Shown: positions 34,623 through 42,234 of the stretch, piece by piece
Numbering within the stretch: the stretch's first letter is position 1
Layout of the letters: every line of letters starts with the position of its first letter
Assembly (NCBI GenBank): GCA_964632865.1
Contig: CAZWDH010000002.1
Location: 6,454 to 70,453, forward strand
Length of the DNA: 64,000 nucleotides
Direction of reading: 5' to 3'
DNA from: JAHDWY01 sp964632865
GTDB taxonomy: Bacteria > Hydrogenedentota > Hydrogenedentia > Hydrogenedentales > SLHB01
Made by a program: the position numbers and the translations under genes
Notes under the pieces: generated by a model
The model's database searches: none
What the model was told of the DNA's origin: nothing
The model's input: only the letters and a program-made list of their open reading frames with translations

Positions 34623-35990
34623 ATGAATACGAAGAATCGCGTTCTTGCTCTGCTCGGTGCGCTCGTGGCAGTGGCAGTCGCACCACCGGCAAACGCGCTC
34701 CAAATCGCCACCTTCTCTGCCGAAGTCACTTGTCCCATGGGCCACGCCCTCATGGGCGGGGGGATCATGCCCGCGAAGAACGTCGTCGATCCCCTGTACG
34801 CCAACGGCCTCGTGCTAATTGGCGCGGGCGCCCCGATTGTCATCGTGGTGATGGATTGGTGCGAGATCCGCAACGACGCCTACGATTACTTCCGCGATGA
34901 AGTCGCCAAGGCTGCCGGTACGACGCGCGAACGCGTACTCCTGTCCGCCGTCCACCAGCATGACACGCCCATCCCCGACTTCACGGCGCAGCGACTGCTC
35001 GATGAGCAGGGACTGCCCAATGCCCTCTGTGATGTGGCCTATGTGAAAGACGCCATCGAACGAGTATGCCATGCCCTGCGCGTGTCCCTGGAAACTCCAC
35101 GAAACGTGACGCATTACGGCACCGGGCAGGCCGAGGTCGAAGGCGTCGCGTCCAACCGGCGCGTCGTGGCCGAGGACGGTTCCGTATCCTTTCCGCGCAA
35201 CAGCGCGACCGGCGATCCCGCCATTCGCGACGCGCCCATCGGCACCCACGACCCGCAGCTCAAGACGCTGAGTTTCTGGGACGGCGATCAAGCCATCGCC
35301 GCGCTGAACTTCTATGCCGTGCATCCCATGAGCTACTACGGCAAGGGGGGCGTCTCGGCCGATTTCGTCGGTATGGCGCGTCGGCAACGGCAGGCAGATG
35401 ATCCCGCCATCCACCAGTTCTACATTTCCGGGTGCAGCGGCGATGTGACCGCGGGCAAGTACAACGACGGTGCGTTGCAGAACCGGGCGGTGCTGGCACG
35501 ACGGATCTACGAAGCCATGGTCGCCGCATGGGACGCAACGGAGAAGCACCCCGCGGAAGAAGTCACGTTCCGTGTCGCCAAGATGTCATTGGAGCCGAAA
35601 ACGACTGAGGGATTCTCCGAAGAAGAGATGAAAGCCATCCTCGCGGATACATCACGAACAACCTTCGATCGAATTCTCGCCGCCATGGGGTTGAGCTGGC
35701 GCATGCGGCTCGACCAGCCCATCGATGTGCCCGCCATCGATTTCGGGAACGCGCAATACCTGCTCATGCCCGCGGAATCCTTCGTCGGATACCAGCTCAT
35801 GGCGCAGGAACTCGCGCCGGACGAGTTCATCGTCACTGCGGGATACGGCGAATGCGCGCCTGGTTACATCCCCACCGCACAGGCAACGGAGGAGAAGTTT
35901 AACGACCATCACTCCTGGTGCTGGGTCGGCCCCGGCGCGGAAGAACGCATGCGTGCCGCCATGGCCGAAGCGTTGGGTGTGGGGGAGTAA
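34623..35990 (+). CDS. Neutral/alkaline ceramidase-like secreted protein
   Basis: Secreted protein of 455 residues with signal peptide (LALLGALVAVAVAPPANA). The pattern follows the N-terminal domain of the neutral/alkaline non-lysosomal ceramidase family: a small turn-on of MGHALMGGGIM, VIVVMDWCEIRNDAYDYFRD, the histidine-bearing RVLLSAVHQHDTP (family: SATHTHSGP), LNFYAVHPMSYYG and a late YGECAPGYIP (family: GYxNxxxGYVP). Histidines in VHQH and AVHP are candidate zinc ligands. It lacks the C-terminal domain of full ceramidases (about 650-700 residues), as do many bacterial homologues. Substrate (ceramide or another amide/ester) is inferred only. Ribosome site AAGGAG. Confidence 0.72.
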   Translation: MNTKNRVLALLGALVAVAVAPPANALQIATFSAEVTCPMGHALMGGGIMPAKNVVDPLYANGLVLIGAGAPIVIVVMDWCEIRNDAYDYFRDEVAKAAGTTRERVLLSAVHQHDTPIPDFTAQRLLDEQGLPNALCDVAYVKDAIERVCHALRVSLETPRNVTHYGTGQAEVEGVASNRRVVAEDGSVSFPRNSATGDPAIRDAPIGTHDPQLKTLSFWDGDQAIAALNFYAVHPMSYYGKGGVSADFVGMARRQRQADDPAIHQFYISGCSGDVTAGKYNDGALQNRAVLARRIYEAMVAAWDATEKHPAEEVTFRVAKMSLEPKTTEGFSEEEMKAILADTSRTTFDRILAAMGLSWRMRLDQPIDVPAIDFGNAQYLLMPAESFVGYQLMAQELAPDEFIVTAGYGECAPGYIPTAQATEEKFNDHHSWCWVGPGAEERMRAAMAEALGVGE

Positions 35991-35992
35991 CG

Positions 35993-36026
35993 AAAAAAGC
36001 GGCGACGCCTGAGAAGACGTCGCCGC
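35993..36026 (-). terminator. Terminator of the SDR gene (minus strand)
   Basis: On the minus strand a perfect 9-bp GC-rich stem (36026-36018 with 36007-35999, 10-nt loop) is followed by six T (35998-35993). It sits 18 bp past the stop of the SDR gene and ends only 3 bp from the stop of the convergent ceramidase-like gene. Confidence 0.75.
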
Positions 36027-36044
36027 GTGACCAAGCCAACAAAA

Positions 36045-36803
36045 CTACATCGCCATGAATCCGCCATCGACGATCATCTCCGCGCCGGTCATCCAACTGG
36101 ATTCGTCGGAGGCCAGGAAGAGCGCGGCGTTGGCGATGTCGCGCGCGGTGCCGAGGCGCTTAATCGGGATCTCGTTCGCGATGGCTTTCCGTTTGTCGTC
36201 GTTGAGATACGGCGCCTGCAACGGCGTGTCGATGAATCCCGGGTGGATAACGTTGCAGCGGATCTGATCGGCCGCAAACTGAATCGCCAGTGATTTGCAC
36301 AGCGAAATCATCGCGCCCTTGGCACAGGTATACGAATCCTGGGCCAGCGTAAACCCGGCCAGCGCGGAAATGGAACCCACCAGGATGATCGAGCCTCCGC
36401 CCGCTTTTTTCAGTTCCGGGATGCCGTGCTTGGTCAGGAAAAACGGTCCTTTGAGGTTGATCGCCTGCACCAGGTCCCAGTTCTCTTCCGTCGTGTCGAT
36501 GACCGATTTGTCCCGGTCTTTCCAGAGCACGCCCGCGTTGGAGTAGAGAATGTGCAGCGCGCCGAAGGTTTTGACGCCTTCGCCGATGGCCCTCTTCACA
36601 TCCGCTTCCTTGCTCACGTCGCCCTGCACAAACAGGGCCTTGCCGCCCGCGACTTCAACCAGCTTGGCGGTCTCCTGTCCGGCCTCCGCGTTCATGTCGA
36701 ACACGATGACCTTCGCGCCCTCCTGGGCAAACAGAATCGACGCTTCGCGCCCCATCCCCAATCCCGCGCCGGTTATGATGGCAACTTTGTCCTTGAGTCT
36801 CAT
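36045..36803 (-). CDS. SDR family NAD(P)-dependent oxidoreductase
   Basis: Classical short-chain dehydrogenase of 252 residues. It has the cofactor loop ITGAGLGMGREAS (TGxxxGxG), D37-type acidic residue at the end of beta-2 (VIVFDMNAEAG, suggesting NAD preference), the NAG motif (YSNAGVL), catalytic Ser in VGSISALAG and the YxxxK pair in DSYTCAKGA. The C-terminus IANAALFLASDESSWMTGAEMIVDGG is typical. It follows the glutamine-synthetase-like gene by 61 bp on the same strand and is probably co-transcribed. Substrate unknown. Confidence 0.93.
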   Translation of the reverse strand: MRLKDKVAIITGAGLGMGREASILFAQEGAKVIVFDMNAEAGQETAKLVEVAGGKALFVQGDVSKEADVKRAIGEGVKTFGALHILYSNAGVLWKDRDKSVIDTTEENWDLVQAINLKGPFFLTKHGIPELKKAGGGSIILVGSISALAGFTLAQDSYTCAKGAMISLCKSLAIQFAADQIRCNVIHPGFIDTPLQAPYLNDDKRKAIANEIPIKRLGTARDIANAALFLASDESSWMTGAEMIVDGGFMAM

Positions 36804-36864
36804 TACTTCTACTCCTACTGATAAGCCGGCGACGTTTGCCGGTTTGGTGTTTTTTCAGGGTACC

Positions 36865-38208
36865 CTAAATCAACTCGAAATACCGGCGTCGTTCCCAATC
36901 GGTTACGTACTTCTCGAACTCCGCGATCTCCCAGCGGGCCACGCCCACGTAATGGTCAACCACGTTGTCGCCGAGCAATGCCCTAACGGTTTCGCTCCGT
37001 TCGAGGGCGTCCGTCGCATGCGTCAGGTTCCGGTGCAGCGACGGCGGGTTGTCCAACTCGTACGCGTTTGCCTCGACAAAGGGCCCGACCGGTTCGAGTT
37101 CTTTTTCGATCCCGTGCAAGCCGGATGCGATCATGGCCGCGTAGATCAGGTGGGAATTCGCGTCGGATCCTGGAATGCGGTTTTCGAGCCGCATGGACTT
37201 GCCGTGTCCCGCCACGCGGAACGAGGTCGTCCGGTTGTCTCCGCCCCACGTGACGTTGCTCGGCGCGAAGGACAGGTCTTCGATGCGTTTGTACGAATTG
37301 ATGCTCGGCATGTAGAAAAGCTGGAGGTCTTTGCACAACGCCATCATGCCGCCGAGGAAATGGCGCATGGTCTTCGACATGTGGTGCTCGCCCTTGTCAT
37401 CGGGAAAGGCCGGCGTGTCGCCGTTCCAGAGGCTCATGTGGATGTGCGCGCCGTTGCCGGAATGGGCCGAATCCCATTTCGCCATGAATGTTGCCTGAAT
37501 GTCGTTCAGCGCGGCCATCTCTCGCACGCAGTGTTTGAAGATGACGTGCCGGTCCGCGATTTCGAGCACGTCGCCGTACACGAGATTGATCTCGAACTGC
37601 CCGTGGCCCCATTCCGCCTTGTTGCATTCGATGTCGACATTCGACGCGGCGAGCGCCCGGCGGATGGGCCCGATGATCCACTCGTCCATGGAGGAACGGA
37701 AGATGGAGTAGTCGGAGATGTACCGCGACATGGGTTCGAGGTTGCGGTAGTCCTTCGCGCGCGATCCGTCGAGCGTTTCCTTGAACAGGAAGAACTCGAT
37801 CTCCGGTGCGGCCTTGACCGTGAATCCCATCGCCTTTGCCTTCTCGACCTGCCTGCGCAAGAGCGAACGCGGGGCGATATCCACCAGGTTGCCGTCGTGA
37901 TCGTAGGTGTCGAAGATGACCAGGGCGGTTTTGTCGAACCACGCATACTTGCGCAACGTCGACCAGTCGGGCACCCCCGTCATGTCCCCGTAGCCCTTGT
38001 GCCAGCCGGTGAACTCCAGGCCCGGAATGAGCATCCGCTCGATGTCCCAACCGAAGTTGCAGTCGCAGGTGTGCACGCCCTGGTGCAGGTCATTTAGAAA
38101 CGCCGCAGCCGCGCAGCGCTTGCCGTACAGGCGTCCCTGAAGGTCAATGCCCGCCGCAATGACCGTATCGACGGATCCGTCCTTTACCCACTTCTCAAGT
38201 TCCTTCAC
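36865..38208 (-). CDS. Glutamine synthetase family protein (gamma-glutamyl-amine ligase-like)
   Basis: Type-I glutamine-synthetase-fold ligase of 447 residues. Metal and catalytic blocks are visible: KAAPEIEFFLFKETLDG, NKAEWGHGQFEINLVYGD, NGAHIHMSLWNG, and SFRVAGHGKSMRLENRIPGSDANSHLIYAA. The subgroup (no adenylylation tyrosine region, N-terminus DTVIAAGIDLQGRLYGKR) matches GlnA-like enzymes such as gamma-glutamylpolyamine or gamma-glutamyl-amine synthetases rather than housekeeping GlnA. It starts at GTG 38208 with a GAGGAG ribosome site. A following SDR gene would fit an amine or amino-alcohol pathway, which is inference. Confidence 0.88.
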   Translation of the reverse strand: MKELEKWVKDGSVDTVIAAGIDLQGRLYGKRCAAAAFLNDLHQGVHTCDCNFGWDIERMLIPGLEFTGWHKGYGDMTGVPDWSTLRKYAWFDKTALVIFDTYDHDGNLVDIAPRSLLRRQVEKAKAMGFTVKAAPEIEFFLFKETLDGSRAKDYRNLEPMSRYISDYSIFRSSMDEWIIGPIRRALAASNVDIECNKAEWGHGQFEINLVYGDVLEIADRHVIFKHCVREMAALNDIQATFMAKWDSAHSGNGAHIHMSLWNGDTPAFPDDKGEHHMSKTMRHFLGGMMALCKDLQLFYMPSINSYKRIEDLSFAPSNVTWGGDNRTTSFRVAGHGKSMRLENRIPGSDANSHLIYAAMIASGLHGIEKELEPVGPFVEANAYELDNPPSLHRNLTHATDALERSETVRALLGDNVVDHYVGVARWEIAEFEKYVTDWERRRYFELI

Positions 38209-38373
38209 GCTTCACTCCTCCGCCCGGCCCGACCAAAAGCCAAAGAAAATTGCCGTGAGTATGTCACAGGGTCAATCAGGTGCGCAATTGAGTCGCGACC
38301 CCAAATGTTCTCGAAGCGTCACCAGTGATCGTCTCGTATAAACTGCTGTCCGCCGCACACCGAAGGTATGGGG

Positions 38374-38455
38374 CCTCCAAATCGCTATCGGTATCGGGAT
38401 CGCTATCGGTATCGAAGCACCAATTAGAGACTCGATCCCGATCCCGATTTGGAGG
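38374..38455. repeat. Hexamer (NNATCG) array folded into an inverted repeat
   Basis: The left part reads CCTCCAA then six consecutive NNATCG hexamers (38379-38414: AAATCG, CTATCG, GTATCG, GGATCG, CTATCG, GTATCG). After 18 nt the right part (38433-38455) is the reverse complement of CCTCC plus AAATCG, GGATCG, GGATCG. The outer 11 bp (38374-38384 and 38445-38455) pair perfectly. It lies between coxB and the glutamine-synthetase-like gene, 9 bp past the coxB stop. Confidence 0.8.
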
Positions 38456-38463
38456 AGCCATAC

Positions 38464-39273
38464 TCACGAAAAGAACGGGTCGTATTCTTCTGCCGCATCT
38501 GGGTCCGGCGTGTTGTCCTCGAACCACGCGTCGAAGGCTTCCGGTTCGAGCACGTTGAGGAAGCCCCGCATGCGGTAGTGGCCGAGGCCGCAGAGCTGTG
38601 CGCAGGCGATCTCGAAGGTCCGGTCATCGCTGCCTTTGAGTTTTCGGTAGGCTTCCGTGGATAGGGTCGGCACAAAGGAAATATGCGTACGCACGCCGGG
38701 AATCACGTCCTGCTTGACCCGCATTTCGGGGATATTGAAGCTGTGGATTACGTCCTGCGAACTCAGCCACAGCACGACCGGTTTCTTCAAGGGCACGTAC
38801 AACTGGTTGCGCACGACGATGTCATCTGCGCCATAGGGATCGTCGCGATCGAGTCCGACGGGGTTAAGTTCGTCATCGATGAAGGATTGATCCGTTCGCC
38901 CGAAGACGCCGTCCTTTCCCGCGTAGTGGAAATTCCACGCGTATTGTTGCGCCATGACGCGGACTTGCAGCGCCTCGCTTTCGTCGGGCACTGCCACCAC
39001 GTAACGCGACCAGAACGGCACGGACAAGGCCACGAGCAACAGGACTTCGATGACGATGACGCCCGCTTCAATGTAGTACGTGGCTTTGCTGCGAGCGCCG
39101 TCGTGGCTTGCCTGGGGATTACGGGACCTCCGAAAACGAAAGAGCACATACGTGCCGTAGATGAACCAGCCCACAAAGATCGCCGCCATGAAGAGGTGCG
39201 TTAGGATGAGCAGCCGGTCAATCTGTGCGCCGTGCTCCGACCCGAGAACGGGAAGTCCCCACCAACCGCTCAT
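38464..39273 (-). CDS. coxB: Cytochrome c oxidase subunit II (CuA protein)
   Basis: Membrane-anchored CuA subunit that takes electrons from cytochrome c and passes them to CoxA. Two helices (about 22-45 and 65-90) precede the periplasmic cupredoxin domain, which includes MAQQYAWNFHYAGKDG and VIHSFNIPEMRVKQDVIPG. The CuA site is complete: CAQLCGLGHYRM with two Cys, His and Met, plus the upstream His in DVIHSF. Length 269. There is no C-terminal cytochrome c domain. The start overlaps the preceding small gene in ATGA form. It is the last gene of the oxidase operon, while most operons place coxB first. Confidence 0.95.
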   Translation of the reverse strand: MSGWWGLPVLGSEHGAQIDRLLILTHLFMAAIFVGWFIYGTYVLFRFRRSRNPQASHDGARSKATYYIEAGVIVIEVLLLVALSVPFWSRYVVAVPDESEALQVRVMAQQYAWNFHYAGKDGVFGRTDQSFIDDELNPVGLDRDDPYGADDIVVRNQLYVPLKKPVVLWLSSQDVIHSFNIPEMRVKQDVIPGVRTHISFVPTLSTEAYRKLKGSDDRTFEIACAQLCGLGHYRMRGFLNVLEPEAFDAWFEDNTPDPDAAEEYDPFFS

Positions 39274-39518
39274 GATAACTCGGCCTCGTCAATCGTCGGC
39301 GATGCTTCTTGTGTCGATCGCCGCATCCGTAACAATATGCCCATGGTTACCGCGGTCATGGAACCCACCACGATGCCTGTCACGGCGAGCAGCGTTACGA
39401 TGCCCATGTTCATGCCTTGTGTCTGCGCGGAATCCGCATCCCCGAAACAGGTGGCACAGGCCCAGGCCGCACCGGAAGGCAGGCAAGCGGCAATCACTGT
39501 CAAATACTTCACAGCCAT
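39270..39518 (-). CDS. Small CxxC membrane protein of the oxidase operon
   Basis: An 82-residue protein with a signal-like N-terminus (VKYLTVIAACLPSGAAWA), then ACATCFGDADSAQTQGMN and one membrane helix (MGIVTLLAVTGIVVGSMTAV) with a short basic and acidic tail. The C-x-x-C-F-G motif just after the signal cleavage site suggests metal or disulfide chemistry outside the membrane. Similar short C(P/A)xCFG proteins stand next to oxidase genes in related phyla, but I know no function. ATG 39518 has AAGGA upstream; a longer frame to 39587 lacks one. It overlaps coxB and the gene before it. Confidence 0.7.
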   Translation of the reverse strand: MAVKYLTVIAACLPSGAAWACATCFGDADSAQTQGMNMGIVTLLAVTGIVVGSMTAVTMGILLRMRRSTQEASPTIDEAELS

Positions 39519-39712
39519 TTCGTGTCCTTCGTGCGACCGAGAAACAGCCTGGCTTGCGCGACCGCGCCGACCAACGTCACCACGCATCCGATCCCTACGA
39601 CGAGAAACCGCGCGCCCAGGGCCTTGGCCAAACCCAGCGCCCAGACGCCTGCGATGACGCAGAACATAATCGCCAACCCGAGCAGGACTGTATGTGCGGT
39701 CTTCAGAGACAT
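39509..39712 (-). CDS. Small two-helix membrane protein of the oxidase operon
   Basis: A 67-residue hydrophobic protein with two predicted helices (about 7-28 and 35-55) and a basic end (RLFLGRTKDTKWL). Its place directly after coxC suggests an oxidase accessory or subunit IV-like role, but its sequence is not one I recognise. It overlaps the start of the CxxC protein by 10 bp and follows coxC by 18 bp. Confidence 0.6.
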   Translation of the reverse strand: MSLKTAHTVLLGLAIMFCVIAGVWALGLAKALGARFLVVGIGCVVTLVGAVAQARLFLGRTKDTKWL

Positions 39713-39730
39713 GGGATCACCCGCCCCTCG

Positions 39731-40315
39731 TTACACCAGGTACAACAAAACAAACGTGACAATCGACATCACGCCGATGAACTGCCAGTAGAGCCCGAGA
39801 CATTCGACGCGGTTGATATACTGCTGCCGGTCCTGTCTAAGCAGCGCCTTGCCGATCGTCACCAGGTAAATCGTCACGACCAATCCACCGATAACATGAA
39901 ACCGCAAGAGCCCCGTGAGCAGATAGTACATGCCATGGAAGGTGCTCGTTGCCGCCTTCGCGCCGCTGTCCACCACGATTCGATGCTCGACCGCAATCAG
40001 GGTCACCGACAACACGCCCAAGCCGAAGGCGATCCAGAGCCACAGGGTGGCGCGGTCGGTGCCGCCATGGAGCCACGCGTTGGCAGCCGCGATGGCCAGC
40101 AAGATAATGCACAGCACGTTCGCCACGCCGAGACCCGCGGGCAACGTTTCCGCACCCACCGGCCACTCTTCCGCGGCAGTCCGCAGAAATACATAGCTCG
40201 AAAACAGCGCCCCGAAGAACATGGCTTCCGCGGCGAGGAACAGCCACGTGCCGACCTTGCCGTTGTAGAGTCCCGTATCGGGCCGGGGCGCGCTGGTATA
40301 GGGTACCGCGCTCAT
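39731..40315 (-). CDS. coxC: Cytochrome c oxidase subunit III
   Basis: Five-helix subunit III of the heme-copper oxidase, 194 residues from ATG 40315. Conserved stretches: GTWLFLAAEAMFFGALFSSYVFLR, NAWLHGGTDRATLWLWIAFGLG, STFHGMYYLLTGLLRFHVIGGLV and CLGLYWQFIGVMSIVTFVLLYLV. The short length (bovine 261) corresponds to the five-helix form common in bacteria. GGAGGAAAC stands directly before ATG 40315, and this start overlaps the coxA stop (ATGA), so it is preferred over an ATG at 40333. Confidence 0.94.
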   Translation of the reverse strand: MSAVPYTSAPRPDTGLYNGKVGTWLFLAAEAMFFGALFSSYVFLRTAAEEWPVGAETLPAGLGVANVLCIILLAIAAANAWLHGGTDRATLWLWIAFGLGVLSVTLIAVEHRIVVDSGAKAATSTFHGMYYLLTGLLRFHVIGGLVVTIYLVTIGKALLRQDRQQYINRVECLGLYWQFIGVMSIVTFVLLYLV

Positions 40316-42060
40316 GTTTCCTCCGGTTGCCATTGCGGCGTGAAATCCTGCGTCTGACCCGGCACGCTGTATTCGTTTGGACCGCGATACGCTTTCACGG
40401 GACGCTCAAAGTTGCCCGCGAACCGTGGCGGCGACGAAGCTTCCCATTCCAGCGTCGTGGCGTCCCACGGGTTCTCGGCAACCTTGCGGCCCCATTTCAG
40501 GCTGTAAAAGAAATTGATGACGAACGGAATTTGCACGATGGCCAGCGCGAAGGCCGAGTGCGTCGCGGCCTTGTTCAGGAAGAAGACCTCCTGACCGAAT
40601 CCGTAGGTCGCCCCGCCGTCATACAAGCGCCGCGACACGCCACCCAGCCCCTGGATGAGCATGGGGATGAAGATCGCGTTCATGAACAACAGCGACGGCC
40701 AGAAGTGCAGTTTGCCGAGGAAGTCGTTCATCTTGCGCCCAGTGACCTTCGGGAACCAGTAATAGACGCCCGCGAAGATCGCGAACAAGGTCCCCGGCGC
40801 GACGACGTAATGAAAATGGCCGATGACGTAGTAGGTGTCGTGCAACGCAATGTTCGTCGCCGACAACGCCAGCGGCAATCCCGTGAGTCCGCCGATGCCG
40901 AACATGGGCAGGAATGCAAGGGCGAACAGCATGGGTACCGTGAACCGAATCGAGCCGCCCCACAAGGAGACCAGCAGCGAGGTCGCTAGGATGATTGACG
41001 GAATGGAAATGATGAGCGTCGTCGCCTGAAAAAAGGTGCTGATGACGGTCCCCATTCCGGTGAGAAACATATGGTGTGCCCACACGAGCATGGACATGAA
41101 GCCCATGAAGATGGCCGCGCCGACCATCCCTTTGTATCCCCACAAGGGCTTGCGCGTGTTGTTCGCGATGATCTCCGCGATGATCCCGAAGGCCGGCAGA
41201 ATCAACACGTATACTTCCGGATGGGCGAGAAACCAGAACAGGTGTTGCCACAGCAACGCGCTGCCCCCGCCGCTGACGTCCAGCGCCTTCCCCGAGATCA
41301 CGAGACCCGTGGGCAGGAAGAAACTCGTGCCCTCCAGCCGATCCATGAGCTGGAGTACCGCCGCCGCCGCCAGAGGCGGAAAGGCGAGCAGAAGAAGGTA
41401 CGCGGTGACCAACTGGCTCCACACGAAGAAGGGCAAGCGCATGAGCGTGAGCCCCTCGGTGCGGAGTTGGACGACGGTCGTGATGATGTTGATGGCGAGA
41501 AACAGCGAAGACAGGTAGACCAGCGCGATGCCAATGAGCCAGTAGGTTTGTCCTGCCAACTCGATCGTGGCAAGGGGAGGATAACCGGTCCATCCCGAAT
41601 TGGACGGTCCGAGTTCCGTGAAGAAACTCGCTCCGATCACGACAACGCCGCCGAGGTAACAGAGGAATCCTGCGCGGCTCAGCCGGGGAAAGGCCAGGTT
41701 CGGCGCGCCTACCATGAGCGGGACGAGATAGGTGCCGAATGCGCCGACCAGCAACGGCACGACAGCCAGAAACACCATGAAGGTGCCGTGCATGGCGCCG
41801 AGCTGATTGTAGAAGTTCGGGAGCATGATGCCGCCCGGCATGCGCGTGTCATCATCGCCGAACAGGCTGCTCATCAAGGGGATCGGCTGGCCCGGATAGG
41901 CCAGTTGCCAGCGCATGAGCAGGACGAAACAGAACGCGACGAACAGCATGACCAGCGCGGTGAGTCCGTACTGGATGCCGATGATCTTGTGATCGCACGA
42001 GATGACTCGCCGCAACCACCCCGGAGCGCGGCGCGCCGGTTCGCTGTGGTGTTCCGTCAT
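40312..42060 (-). CDS. coxA: Cytochrome c oxidase subunit I, K- and D-channel residues replaced
   Basis: Catalytic heme-copper subunit of 582 residues. Heme and CuB ligands are present: His91 (AMHGTFMVF), His280 and cross-linking Tyr284 (LAHPEVYVLILP), His329-His330 (VWAHHMF), and His415/His417 (IGHFHYVV). Glu282 of HPEVY is also kept. Two proton-channel positions differ from canonical A-type enzymes: the lysine of IPTGIK is Leu358 (ISIPSIILATS) and the aspartate of GAPDMAFPR is Asn121 (VGAPNLAFPR). ATG 42060 has AGGGG upstream; the open frame continues to 42177 without reason. The Tyr favours an oxygen reductase rather than a nitric oxide reductase. Confidence 0.94.
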   Translation of the reverse strand: MTEHHSEPARRAPGWLRRVISCDHKIIGIQYGLTALVMLFVAFCFVLLMRWQLAYPGQPIPLMSSLFGDDDTRMPGGIMLPNFYNQLGAMHGTFMVFLAVVPLLVGAFGTYLVPLMVGAPNLAFPRLSRAGFLCYLGGVVVIGASFFTELGPSNSGWTGYPPLATIELAGQTYWLIGIALVYLSSLFLAINIITTVVQLRTEGLTLMRLPFFVWSQLVTAYLLLLAFPPLAAAAVLQLMDRLEGTSFFLPTGLVISGKALDVSGGGSALLWQHLFWFLAHPEVYVLILPAFGIIAEIIANNTRKPLWGYKGMVGAAIFMGFMSMLVWAHHMFLTGMGTVISTFFQATTLIISIPSIILATSLLVSLWGGSIRFTVPMLFALAFLPMFGIGGLTGLPLALSATNIALHDTYYVIGHFHYVVAPGTLFAIFAGVYYWFPKVTGRKMNDFLGKLHFWPSLLFMNAIFIPMLIQGLGGVSRRLYDGGATYGFGQEVFFLNKAATHSAFALAIVQIPFVINFFYSLKWGRKVAENPWDATTLEWEASSPPRFAGNFERPVKAYRGPNEYSVPGQTQDFTPQWQPEET

Positions 42061-42119
42061 TGAAAGCCCCTGAGCCAAGACCTGCCAAGCAGAAGGGGAA
42101 AGTCGCCAGGAAAGGGCGG

Positions 42120-42150
42120 ATTGTAAACCGAAAGTCGGGGCGCGAGTCAA
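42120..42150 (-). promoter_or_regulatory. Possible promoter of the cox genes
   Basis: Minus strand: TTGACT (42150-42145), 19-bp spacer, TACAAT (42125-42120), 60 bp before the coxA ATG. Both boxes are good but the spacing is long. Confidence 0.35.
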
Positions 42151-42199
42151 CTTCGCAACACTAGCGCACCCAAACACCGGTTTGGGGAGAAAAGCACGA

Positions 42200-42226
42200 G
42201 TAGACGCGGCTGGAAGCCGCGTCTAC
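42200..42226. repeat. Perfect 12-bp hairpin between cupredoxin and coxA genes
   Basis: Arms 42200-42211 and 42215-42226 pair perfectly around a 3-nt loop. No T tract follows on the minus strand. It lies 9 bp past the cupredoxin stop. It may be a REP-type palindrome, a transcript-end stabiliser, or a weak attenuator before coxA. Confidence 0.7.
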
Positions 42227-42234
42227 CGTAGAAT

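Noticed and set aside
36815..36856. Short GC palindrome (CCGGC/GCCGG) with a T run on the plus strand
   Set aside because: The T run is on the strand opposite to the flanking genes, so it cannot terminate them; the stem is only 5 bp.
38379..38455. Hexamer repeats as a CRISPR array
   Set aside because: Repeat unit is 6 bp, there are no spacers of constant size and no cas genes nearby.
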